A stretch of 64,000 nt of DNA, taken from the NCBI GenBank assembly GCA_014607495.2, contig CP053170.1, positions 6,448,001 through 6,512,000 of the forward strand. Direction: 5' to 3'. The stretch is from Carposina sasakii (Eukaryota; Arthropoda; Insecta; Lepidoptera; Carposinidae). Below, in pieces: positions 23,101-32,274 of the stretch (position 1 is the first letter of the stretch; every line of letters begins with the position of its first letter). The notes below the pieces were generated by a model. That model had not been told where the DNA came from. It saw only the letters and a list, made by a program, of their open reading frames with translations, and searched no databases. Both the position numbers and the translations under genes were made by a program.

Positions 23101-26100
23101 CGCGCACGCACACACTCGAGATACCAGCAAAAGCAAAGCTATAGCACAAATTTTACAAAAATCGCTGATTGCTTGTGTAAATTCGTATTACGTAAAATTA
23201 ATTTCAAAGGAACTTTGACATTTCAAAGCGAATTTTCGCTATCGCTTTGCTTCGGCTTTGCTATTTACGTAATCAGGGGGCTGAATTAGATCATGGCTTA
23301 AGCTACTTACCTATATTCTTTAAACATTTTCTCATGTGCATCAAGAAGGTTCTTTTTCTCCTCTGCACTTATAACCGCTGTCGATGTTCGAACTATCGCC
23401 AGCTTGTTCTCTTGCGCGTCTATCGTTTTATTAAGTTCCATTATTTGCGTTTTAGCGGTATCCGTGGTTGGAGTGGACGTTAGCGTTTTCAAATTGGCTT
23501 CAGCGGTTTTTAGATCTCTATTTTTGTCCTCTAAAGTTTTCGCTAGATCTTTTAGTTTGGAGTCGTAATCTAAAAGTAAATAAAGATTAGAATTTTATTC
23601 GTAACGTGTTAACAAAATAGTCCGAAAATCACACTGCGGTCATCAATCCGCCTGCCCAGCGAGATAACTATGGGCAAAAACCGAGGCAGTAGCCTTGCGG
23701 CGTGCCCTGCGGGAGGCCGACGTCTAACAGTGGACTGCAAATATGCTGATGTGCGTGTATGATATAGGTACTAATACTTAAGTAAAATACGAGGTAATTA
23801 TTTATTACCTTCTACATCAGCCTCTCCTACTACAACATCGGGTTGTAAAGCAGCAAACACTTTTTGTTTTCCATAAACTTTACATTTTATTTTTCCGGAC
23901 TCGCTCAATGCATCTAGAGCTTTTTGTACGGCGCCCTTGGTGAAAGCTCCGCGAAGGTTTACTGTCACATCAGCACAAGAATACGGCCTGTCTTGGTCTA
24001 CTAGATATTTCAAAACTGCTTCACTTGCCATTTTTACTGAGTTAAATACAGAAATGCGTAAATAACTTTTAAAAAAGTTTTGTGAAAATACCGCCAAATG
24101 ATTTTGTTTTACATACTGCTACGTTGGAGGCAAAGGAAGTACAGGATTATACAGCCAATTTTTCGTAATGATAGTTATAGGCAAAGGATTAACTGTAAAT
24201 AACAGCAATGTTTTGTTTTCAGGGCAGAGATGCCACACCATATCTCGAAAGGAACCGAGTGGGACGTGATGCCATTGACTCTGCCGCGGCTTTGACTGAC
24301 ATGGGCAAGTATCTCTTCCGGGAAAGGAGGCTGCCTGTATACGACATCGCCGTCGCTATTACTAAGTGAGTATTAAATGTATGTTTAAACTAGGACTAGT
24401 CTAGTATTAAGAGATATAGTAAAAAAAATATATATATATTTGAAATTGAGATTATAACAAAAACGAAGTACTCTTTTGTTGTTTGAAACGCAAGTTGTTA
24501 TGATATTTGAATTAGTTTTTTTGTTATTTAATTTATACCTAGTTATACTTAATTAACTGTTTTATGTTTTACTTTTTATAAAGTTTAAAACATAGGTTGT
24601 TTGTATTTTGCTTCATTCCTAAGGACTGGAAATTAACAGGTAAGCCGGTAAGTATAAATACATTTAGCGCCATTACGCCAAGTTTTTTATGTAAGTACCT
24701 AAGTTAAAATTAAGTTTTCCAAGCTACTGGAAAATAAAGAAAACATAATTTGACAGGTATGACATGTGCCGACGACGTAAGGGCGGTCGGTGTACCAAAG
24801 GCACTGCCGGTAAATTAAAAAAAGAAATTTATACTTAAACGGTCTGCGAGGCATTGACAACATGCATTTAACAGCTTTCAGAATAATTTGGCTTTTTATT
24901 ATAATTTTAAAGGTAAAGGATTTGGTATTGGCGCTGAATAAGATTTGATCAAAGGAACACGATGCATTTAGTCGCTTACACATTTTTTTATTTGCGTCAA
25001 CCGTAGTTTATGGTTTGAATTACGTCAAGTGACTATTATTTTATTCAATTAGGATGACAGAATAGGGCGAGCCATCTCTACTTGTGTAATTTGGGCAGCT
25101 CAAATTGTCTATATTAAGGCTGTGACAGCCACAACTGGAGTTGTAAACCGTTAATCATCTTTTTTGCAAGGTTCTCAAGTTTGTTTGTTTCCACAATTAT
25201 TTCAGACTAGACATGTGCAGAAGACAATATGCGAATGACGCGTGCAATAGAGGCACGGCAGGTAGGCGTGATTCGTATTTATTTCTTTCATGAGCACGCC
25301 TTGGTCCCACCACCTTGTACCTACCTAAATATGCATGCCATGAAATACAGCCAAGACTACCATCGCCGACGTAAATAAAAAAAAAGGTTGGCGCGGAAAC
25401 TACGGGGCCTATTTCATGGTTGGCATCGAACACGAGATTTCATTGTCTTCCACCATTTTGTTACCTCTGCCCCATTCCGATTCATTTCGCACCTTGTGAA
25501 TAATATTCTGTCTTTCCTGCAGATCTATTAGACTTCGGAAATCCTCATATACATAGCTACCTAAATCTTACCTATGTAGATATTTCAGCAAATCGTAAGA
25601 TCTAAGTACCTACCTACCTACCTATGTAAATATTTTATATGAAAAGTTTATATAATTATCTATCTAATCCTTCTTTTTTCTGTAGGTAGCTTTTATGTAC
25701 TTAGTTCATTAATTTTTCATTCTACCCACCACTTCAAGTGTCTAACGTACATACCTCCAACAAAATCTCCTACATACATACCTATGTACCAAGTAATAAG
25801 TAGGTACCTATAACATGACTTTTACCTATGTACCTAAGTAAACGTTGAAATTAACGATCCCTCGGAATTAGCATTAGCAAAGCTGTTCTTGTTCTCAAAC
25901 AAAACAAAATTTTACAAAAAATAGACAGGTCCCAATTCATCAATCAACGCTCCAATTAAATGCTACCAACATAGCAAGCTGTAGACAGCCACGATCGAAG
26001 TTTATTTCCAAACCGCGAATGACAGTTATATCGTAATAATCAAAAGTTCAGTGTGTCTTCACAATTACCATTGAAAGTTGCGCAAGTACCCTTTTGACCG

Positions 26101-29100
26101 GGCCCTGCTATAAATGTGGAGGGCAAGCGTGATTAACGACCCGCGCAAATGAATACAAGTCTGACCTGATACCTACAGTGTAGTCACAAAATAGTTACGT
26201 GTAGAAGGCACTACAAGCACACTCTAAATACCTACTTTTCGTAGGGCAAATGTCAAGCACATCAAAGTAGAGGGTGCGTAAGTTTTAAGACATTTAAAAA
26301 ATAACTGCACCGCCTTCTTCGCAAATTTTACATCCAGAATACAAGCTAAGGGGTTTACGATGAACTTTTAAAGCAGGATTGTTTCCATTGTGGAAGCGAG
26401 ATACTACATATAATATAAGCAATGTAGAGCGACATCTCGCTTCCACGAGTTTATTAACTTATCTACATTGAAAAAAAATCGAAAAAAAAATTCACCATGT
26501 AAAAATGCGATTAATTAAGAATGCAAACTGAATCAAAAATAGCAACCAAACAAATTTGTGTTATACCTAGTCAACAAGGTACCTTTATATCAGTCAATAA
26601 ATAATGATTATTTTCCATATACAATAGGTAGGGTATGCCTTTGACCCACGTTTCATGAAACAGACCTTCTGTAGTTACCTACTCGTGGTAGCAGTAAAAG
26701 TTATCTCATCAACATAAAACAACCTATTTAGTAAGTTTATTATTTGCATAGAAGTTAGAAGTGACTGTAGGTGGCAATATTGCTCATGTACTCGTTTATC
26801 GAGGTAAGTAAGTACCTATTGAGCATTAGGCTAGTTATAAGGTAATTTTTAAATTGAATTATAATAAAGTAGATAGGCCTACCAATAGGTATTTTTATGT
26901 TACGTTGGCAAAGAGTAATTTCATTTAACAGGAATGTCCTATAAGACGATAATTTAAAAAGGTACCTACCTACATAATTACTTAAAATTGTTTCTATGCT
27001 TACCTATGCGTATTATTCGTAGATTACATTTTATTATAAACCTATATGGAATAATGCATGTTATATTTACATATTGCATGTAACTTTAGAATAAAGAAAT
27101 CTATACCTTTTAAAAATTGGTCCTTCGAGTCGGATTATAAACTGTCTTAAAAATATTATACAATATAATAGCCCTAAGTAATATACCTTTATATAGGAAC
27201 CTATTCAATACCTTCCAAGGTATTATCTATTGAATCCTTACCTTTTCAATCAAATTTTAATCAATTGTTTACCTACCCAAATTACTAACCTATAAAGTAA
27301 TAACTACACAGACGTTAAGACATTGAAATAAATACTTAATTATTTAATAAAAGCACAAAAAATCATCTAAAGATTTATGTTTCTTTGTGCTTTATATGTA
27401 TATGTATGTATATCTATGCTATAACTAACCATCTAAGTGTACAGTATTTGCATGTATTACTAAAATTGTATGTCGCATGTCCATAATAAGCTTTCGCATG
27501 CCTATCTATAACTTTTACAGCTTTGTGTATAATTTCTTAGTGTTCTTTGGCACCCATCATAACTGTAAGTAAATATCTTTATTTTCCATGCATATCACAA
27601 AAGGGTGAACAAGTATTTTAAAATCAGTCTATATTATATTTATCCTTTATTGGCAGAATCACTTGTTCAAGTCTGCCTTTCCACATGATATTTGTTATGC
27701 TACGTTGGTTTGGATGCGTTTGATATCAATCAATCAAATTCATTGACATCATGGGCCAATGAATATGATTGGTGGATGTCAAACGCATCCGCAGCAACGT
27801 AGCATAGTAGGTACATCTCTGGTGGAAAGGTATTCCATTTAATTACTTAGTTTGGATACATAATTCCTTTGTGATGTGCATTTAAAGTAATTTTAATTAT
27901 TACTCTAAAACATTTAGGTATATACTTCTATTTCACATTTATGTAGAATTTTCCTGTCCTTTTCCTAAAAATCCAATTCATAAATTTTGTTGTAACATTT
28001 TTATATCACTTCAGTTTTTGAAGATGGATGGGGTTTAAATTTTAAACGAAGTTGAGGCTCATTAGTTATCTGGTTTTTTAAATTAATGGATTTTATATGT
28101 AGATCTTGTGGGTGAATTTATTTTGAATTTTTGCACTGATTCCTATCTAAAATAGTTCGTTTTAAATCGGTATTTATCCATCAATCTTTTTAGTCATTGT
28201 TTTAAGATGAAGATGGTTAAGCATGTTGAACCTTAACTGTGTTATTTAAAAACAGTTGGACACTTTTGAACGGTCGTTTAAAAAATATCTATTATCTAGA
28301 GTTAGTCATTGTTTAAAGATAGACACCCAAAACGGCAAATTGCAAGCCTGAAAAAATATGTACCTAAGTAGGTATTACAAGAACGTATTTAGCCGTCGTC
28401 GTCAGCTAGAATTCGACGCTGTTTAGACACTATATAAAGATAGACACACGCAAAGGCCAATTTATCAAGTTTAACATAAATTCACCCACAACCAATTATA
28501 ACTAATATCCAGTAGCTACCTATCTATGCACTAAACGCTGCTACCAGGTTTCGCGTACGTTGGCGGCGCGTGCGTGGTCAACAAACGACTGGAGAAGGTC
28601 AACTCAGTGGCTATCATCGAAGACACGGGTGGTTTCTCCGGTATCATTGTTGCTGCTCACGAAGTTGGGCATCTGTAAGTTTATTATATGCTGTATTTGT
28701 TTTCGTTCCATTACCTACTTAGTGCTAGTAAGTAGTTAAGCCTTAGTGATAGGAAGACGTATGTACATAGATACTCGTACCTACACTGAATGCATACCTT
28801 TGGGTAGTCTGTGATTGAAGGAGAGGGGCTTAATGCTCTACTGTAGTGTAATTATCCGTGGTCCAGTCTGTTCCGCCATTTTCCCACCTTCTTCACCCGC
28901 GCCTACTTGACAATTATGTAGGCACTGACTACTGAAGTCTGCGATGACAACTCACGAATTCTGCACAGAATATCCTATAATATATAGGTATATATGTTTT
29001 TCTATAACAAGAATAATCTTTATTCATAATTATAACAGTTCAGTTTCGTATAGCAAGTATAGCATTTTTTACATAAATTAACTATAAATTCCAGGCTAGG

Positions 29101-32100
29101 CGCAGTCCACGACGGCTCCCCGCCCCCATCCTACCTCGGCGGCCCCGGAGCTGAGAAGTGCCGATGGGAAGACGGCTTCATCATGTCAGATCTGCGGCAC
29201 ACGGAGAAAGGGTTCAGGTGGTCTCCATGCAGTGTGCAAAGCTTCCATCACTTCTTGAAGTAAGTATTTTACGTCTTAGGTTTCAGGTTAGGTAGCTTGC
29301 AGAGTATAAGTACTAATTATTTAATTACAATGTCATTATACCTTACCGATGTTATTTTAAACTGAAGTCTGTAGGGCCACTTCCTCTGTGTACGGTTTTC
29401 CGTAGGAATCGGGAAATCCTTTCTTATCGGATGTCTAAGTCATACAAAGATCACACCAACCAAGTTTAAGGTCTCTAAGATCAGCAGTTTAGGCTGTGTG
29501 TTAATTCTTTCGTTCGGATATACTTATAGCTAGGTATCTTCGAGAGAGCGCGAGAGAACGCTCCGACCTGAGGGGAAACCCCTGTACCCAGGCAACTAAC
29601 AACAACCTAAAACGTTGAGTAGAGACGGAATAACTTTACTCTGAGTTCACCTCATGTAAAATTTTGTAATGTAGTTTTTTCTCAATATCACTATGTCGTA
29701 AACATGAATGACTTTAAGATGTTACACAGTATTTTCACCCACATTTCAGCGGCGACACAGCGACCTGTTTATACAACTCGCCACACGAGGACGAGAACTT
29801 GCCGCGTGTGTTACCCGGCAGGCTACTAACTTTGGATGCGCAGTGTCGGAAGGACAGAGGGACAAGGTACGTATATCCTCAATTTATCACCATGTACTTA
29901 CTGTTATCTGCCGGAACATTAGGTAATCCTGACAAAACCCATAACCAAGGTTTTCACAGTAAGAGTACCTAAGTAAGTACGCTCGGATCGCACTCGGTCA
30001 CTCCGCTCACTAGCTCGGATGACTTGTCACTTCTCGAACGCTACTAGTATCGTGTAAACATCTAATCCGAGCGTACTCGGACGTCGGTGACTAGTCAGAC
30101 GATACACTCGTTCCGAGCGTACCTACTGGTACTGAGAAAACCCGGCTTTAAGAAGATTGCATGCTTAGCGGGTACTTGTGACATCAGACCAAGCTTGTGG
30201 CACTTCTTCTGCGTCATTAAAAATGTACTTCTATCCCAAGTCACCAATGGACGTTGTGTGTTTCAGCGCGTGTTTCAAAGATGAGCGAGTATGCGCGCAG
30301 CTGTTCTGCTTCGACGCGGCCAGTGGGTACTGCGTGGCGTACCGGCCGGCGGCGGAAGGCTCACCTTGTGGGGACGGACAGGTATCTACATCTTTTTTAA
30401 ATAGTAATAAAAGCAATACATAGTAATAATAGCAATAAAAGCTCATTCACGGCATTTAAGACCATGCCATTAATTGAAGCAATAATGGCTATGGTCTAAA
30501 GCTAAACTGTAATTTTTGACACATTGAGCAAGTTTTTCTAGCCAATATGGTCGATTCCGGCAGTTAAACTTAAACCTAAACGTGAAATTAGTCCTACCTG
30601 TCCTCTCTCAGCCATTTATGTTAAGGACGGAGAGATAGACCTGACTAAGATTAGGTTTAGGTTTAAGTGTGACTGCCGGAATCGAGCCTAATAATCGAGC
30701 GTATCAATATTTGTATTCAATAACTCTTGAGTGTTAAATAAAATGGTATGTATCATGTGTGGGGCTTTAAGCTGGCGGTCTAAAGGTCAATTTACATGAT
30801 ACCATTTTCTTGTACATTCAAGAGCAATACTTAAATTCAATTTAGCAGCAAGAAAAACTGCGCATGACACTCTAATCCTACTACTTAAAAATAAAGAAAT
30901 ACCATAACTCTTATTAATAAATAACCTTACCTGAATTTTCATAATTTTCAGTATTGTATAAACGGACGCTGCATAACGGAGCACGAAAACATAATCCCCG
31001 ATTATTCTCAACACACGCCGAGCTACGTGCGTCCGGAGACGAGTCCGTTCTACGGGAACATTACTAGGTAATGTTACGACTATATTGAGTAAAGTTACCA
31101 CTATAGATATTGGGTAATGTTACGACTTGGGTGGGTAATGTTACGACTATATTGGGTAATCTTCCTTTTATATTGAGTAATGTTACTACTATTTTAGGTA
31201 ATGTTACTACTATATTGAAAGTTACGACTATACTGAGTAATATTTCTACTACTACCAGTTACCATTATGTATTACTGCTTAAAACACAAGCTATAGGTAC
31301 TTAACAATGCAAATTTAGTATACTTGTTATCAAGTCTGAAAAGCTAGTTAACATTTTTAAGTGAAGTTATTTAAATGTAAATGGTTCAACATTATACTTA
31401 CCAGCTTTATATTATACTACTACTACTACCATAGATACTTTTACTACTTAACTTTTGCACTTTTACTAATATAAAAATCATGGCACTATTAGTGCTATTA
31501 GATAGTATCCTTACTAATTTGTTGGTAATATAGTAGATTAGATAATAATGTTTACATAAATTAAATTTTACTCTGTTAACAATGCAATACTTAATATATG
31601 CAAAAAAACTCACAACACTGACAACAATAATGAGAAATCCCACATATTCTCGTTGTACGTCAGCTTGTGTACACCAGCACATGTAGTTAAATACTAATAC
31701 TACTTTCTTGAACACACACAGTGACGAAGAGAGCACACAGCCTTACGTTTCTAGCACATCTGCACCGCAATACCACAATTACTACACACAAAACGATAGT
31801 CCAAAAACAGAAACAACAACCACTACAACGATCAGCCCGTTCAAGTACTACTTCCAAGGTCGCACAACAAAACAGCCGGACCCTGAAACGACTACAACTA
31901 CTAGTCGTCCGTCCAGCACGACATACCCGCCATCTATAAACAAGTATTCCATAACGTCGACGAAAAGCCCGTACGATTTCAACGATTTCTTCGCGAGAAC
32001 CACTAAATCGGTAGAAAAGACTGAATCGTCGAAAAGAGGTTTCTACAACAAGGAGGATTTCGACAAATACTTCGGCGGGTCGACGACAAAAAGTCCGTAC

Positions 32101-32274
32101 CAAGACAAAGGAATAGTGAAGGGATTCAAAATAGGAACGTACTATTCGCAAGCCAAGTCGTTTGATAACTCCATAAGGCCAGACGCGAATTCGCAGCAAG
32201 TACAAATCGAGCCGGCAAGACTTGTGAACTCTTACCAAAGGAATTTGACTACAGGAGCCATTATTCGTTATTAG
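20066..32274 (+). CDS. ADAMTS-like zinc metalloprotease (5' end missing), with two alternative exons
   Basis: Coding exons: 20066-20198, 20679-20808, 24223-24365, then either 24757-24809 or 25206-25261, 28548-28674, 29095-29259, 29750-29866, 30267-30381, 30952-31067, 31722-32274. All junctions are GT-AG and phase-consistent, giving 549 (or 550) residues from the first exon seen. Order: two furin-type sites (FRRKRS, SRRKRD), a reprolysin domain starting YPEILVIVDYDGYR, zinc site HEVGHLLGAVHDG, a Cys-rich disintegrin-like module of ADAMTS type (PCGDGQ, YCINGRC), then a Thr/Ser/Tyr-rich tail to the stop. No thrombospondin repeat follows, unlike typical ADAMTS. The signal peptide and prodomain must lie in upstream exons that I could not find; the first exon enters in phase with one base owed. 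Expected role: an extracellular matrix or secreted-protein protease. A complete PSMC3IP gene sits antisense in the intron 20809-24222. Confidence 0.9.
20679..20808 (+). CDS. Metalloprotease exon: early catalytic domain
   Basis: Acceptor TTCCACAG, donor GGTAAGG, ends in phase 0. Encodes the helix and strand with YFVSFWNGVDLRY and IRISIAGIIIS, the usual reprolysin fold segment before the central sheet. Confidence 0.88.
20868..21062. repeat. Dispersed repeat with GC hairpin, reverse of 12001-12210
   Basis: GTGCGAAGCCGGGGCGGGTC then CCTAGTTAT, followed by AAACCTTCCTTGTTAATT and AAGCGACTTTGTTTTATA. The hairpin followed by CTAGT resembles a Helitron 3' terminus. Confidence 0.6.
21268..21562. repeat. 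MITE with internally amplified end units
   Basis: Related to the palindromic MITE at 27676-27830 (shared TGCTATGCTACG start and ACATCTCTRGTGGAAA end). Here the left-end unit (TGCTACGGATT, GTGATATCGCAC, ATTCGTTGGTCTATCATGTC) is present three times in tandem, at about 21282, 21352 and 21424. Confidence 0.65.
21606..21611 (-). terminator. Poly(A) signal of PSMC3IP
   Basis: AATAAA on the minus strand, about 38 bases after the PSMC3IP stop codon, the only canonical signal close by. Confidence 0.65.
21649..21778 (-). CDS. PSMC3IP: PSMC3IP exon 3
   Basis: Starts after TTTTTACAG; encodes KRKRISSDML and the conserved GYPKSKK/GIETDE C-terminus; stop TAA at 21649-21651. Confidence 0.93.
21649..24031 (-). 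CDS. PSMC3IP: Homologous-pairing protein 2 (HOP2/PSMC3IP)
   Basis: Three coding exons: 23809-24031, 23311-23569, 21649-21778, all GT-AG and in phase, 203 residues (the vertebrate protein is about 217). N-terminal winged helix with the family signatures DRPYSCADV and GKIKCKVYGKQKVFA; a central coiled coil with regularly spaced Leu and Lys/Glu; C-terminal EGYPKSKKTLLEELGIETDE, a hallmark of the family. HOP2 pairs with MND1 and stimulates DMC1/RAD51 strand exchange in meiosis, in the nucleus. ATG at 24031 is chosen because MASEAVLKYLV aligns with the family start; an upstream in-frame ATG at 24097 would add 22 unrelated residues. The whole gene lies antisense within one intron of the metalloprotease gene. 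Confidence 0.94.
22997..23281. repeat. MITE with GCCCCCTGATTACGTAAA ends
   Basis: Left end GCCCCCTGATTACGTAAA, right end its complement TTTACGTAATCAGGGGGC, with a GC-rich centre. It lies in PSMC3IP intron 2, only 29 bases from exon 2, so it sits next to that exon's splice donor. A related copy is at 61347-61546. Confidence 0.85.
23311..23569 (-). CDS. PSMC3IP: PSMC3IP exon 2 (coiled coil)
   Basis: Acceptor ACTTTTAG, donor GTAAGT. Encodes the heptad-patterned helix, from YDSKLKDLAKTLEDK to HEKMFKEY, that pairs with MND1 in known HOP2 proteins. Confidence 0.93.
23624..23750 (+). repeat. CTGGACGTAGGCCTCCC-family repeat (copy 1 of 6)
   Basis: Diverged copy (GGTCATCAATCCGCCTGCCC ... AACAGTGGACTGCAAATATG) in PSMC3IP intron 1. 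Other copies: 45758-45873 (-), 51346-51480 (+), 54042-54155 (-), 57086-57202 (-), 59240-59355 (+). Probably the 3' tail of an RTE-type LINE or a SINE that shares it. Confidence 0.7.
23809..24031 (-). CDS. PSMC3IP: PSMC3IP exon 1 (winged helix)
   Basis: ATG at 24031; donor GTAATA at 23808. 74 codons plus one base; contains the DNA-binding winged helix with RPYSCADV, KGAVQKALD and YGKQKVFA. Confidence 0.93.
24223..24365 (+). CDS. Metalloprotease exon upstream of the alternative pair
   Basis: Acceptor TTGTTTTCAG, donor GTGAGT, leaves two bases. Encodes AAALTDMGKYLF and PVYDIAVAITK, the strand that leads into the active-site region. Confidence 0.88.
24757..24809 (+). CDS. Metalloprotease alternative exon a
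   Basis: 53 bp: one base, 17 codons, one base. Encodes YDMCRRRKGGRCTKGTA. The acceptor (CATAATTTGACAG) lacks a pyrimidine tract and is preceded by an A-rich run; the donor is GTAAAT. Similar to exon b in its first residues (DMCRR) and last residues (RGTA/KGTA). In-frame use requires skipping exon b. Confidence 0.75.
25206..25261 (+). CDS. Metalloprotease alternative exon b
   Basis: 56 bp: one base, 18 codons, one base. Encodes LDMCRRQYANDACNRGTA. Strong acceptor (TTTCCACAATTATTTCAG), donor GTAGGC. Same entry and exit phase as exon a, one codon longer, with cysteines in matching positions. Likely the default version, given its better acceptor. Confidence 0.8.
26391..26445. repeat. Hairpin repeat TGGAAGCGAGAT...ATCTCGCTTCCA
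   Basis: Perfect 12-bp inverted ends around a centre containing ATATAAGCAATGTAGAGCGAC. The same sequence occurs in reverse at 56458-56504, so it is a dispersed short element. Confidence 0.6.
27676..27830. repeat. Palindromic MITE (CCTTTCCAC ... GTGGAAAGG)
   Basis: Outer ends CCTTTCCAC/GTGGAAAGG, inner arms ATGCTACGTTG...GGATGCGTTTGATATC pairing with GATGTCAAACGCATCC...CAACGTAGCAT. Same family as the rearranged copy at 21268-21562. Confidence 0.8.
28548..28674 (+). CDS. Metalloprotease exon with first half of zinc site
   Basis: Encodes FAYVGGACVVNKRLEKVNS, EDTGGFSG and AAHEVGH. The zinc-binding HExxHxxGxxHD motif is split by the next intron after HEVGH and the first two bases of Leu. His, Glu and His at 28658-28672 are intact. 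Confidence 0.9.
29095..29259 (+). CDS. Metalloprotease exon with second half of zinc site
   Basis: Completes LLGAVHDG (third zinc His followed by Asp, the reprolysin signature), then CRWEDGFIMSD with the Met-turn methionine (IMSD) and WSPCSVQSFHHF, the end of the catalytic domain. Confidence 0.9.
29750..29866 (+). CDS. Metalloprotease exon: start of Cys-rich/disintegrin-like module
   Basis: Encodes ATCLYNSP and LPGRLLTLDAQCRKDRG. The LPG...AQC pattern matches the start of the ADAMTS disintegrin-like domain. Confidence 0.88.
30267..30381 (+). CDS. Metalloprotease exon: Cys-rich module
   Basis: Encodes CFKDERVCAQLFCFD and PAAEGSPCGDGQ; ends in phase 0. The EGxPCGxG pattern is diagnostic of ADAMTS-type modules. 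Confidence 0.88.
30547..30691. repeat. MITE, family 1 (copy 2)
   Basis: Ends TCGATTCCGGCAGT / ACTGCCGGAATCGA, with internal TTAAACCTAAA arms. Lies in the intron after the Cys-rich exon. See 112-261. Confidence 0.8.
30952..31067 (+). CDS. Metalloprotease exon: end of Cys-rich module
   Basis: Encodes YCINGRCI (matching KWCxxGxC of ADAMTS), then a linker that ends in NIT, a possible N-glycosylation site. The donor GTAATG at 31068 is the first unit of a minisatellite. Confidence 0.88.
31068..31250 (+). repeat. Minisatellite GGTAATGTTACGACTATATT at a splice donor
   Basis: About seven degenerate units of 20-30 bp, each with GTAATGTTAC or close variants. The first unit supplies the 5' splice site of the preceding exon, so the array repeats donor-like sequence. 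Confidence 0.8.
31722..32274 (+). CDS. Metalloprotease last exon: Thr/Ser-rich tail
   Basis: 184 codons including TAG. Low complexity, rich in Thr, Ser, Tyr and Pro, with repeats of TTKSP and FxxYF/YDFNDFF type. It has no thrombospondin domain and no clear transmembrane helix. Probably an O-glycosylated extracellular tail. Confidence 0.85.

Larger units (their letters stand above)
25262..28547. other. 3.3-kb intron of the metalloprotease gene
   Basis: AT-rich, full of TACCTA/TAGGTA short repeats. I searched for a third copy of the DMCRR exon and saw none. Holds the hairpin at 26391-26445 and the MITE at 27676-27830. Confidence 0.6.
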
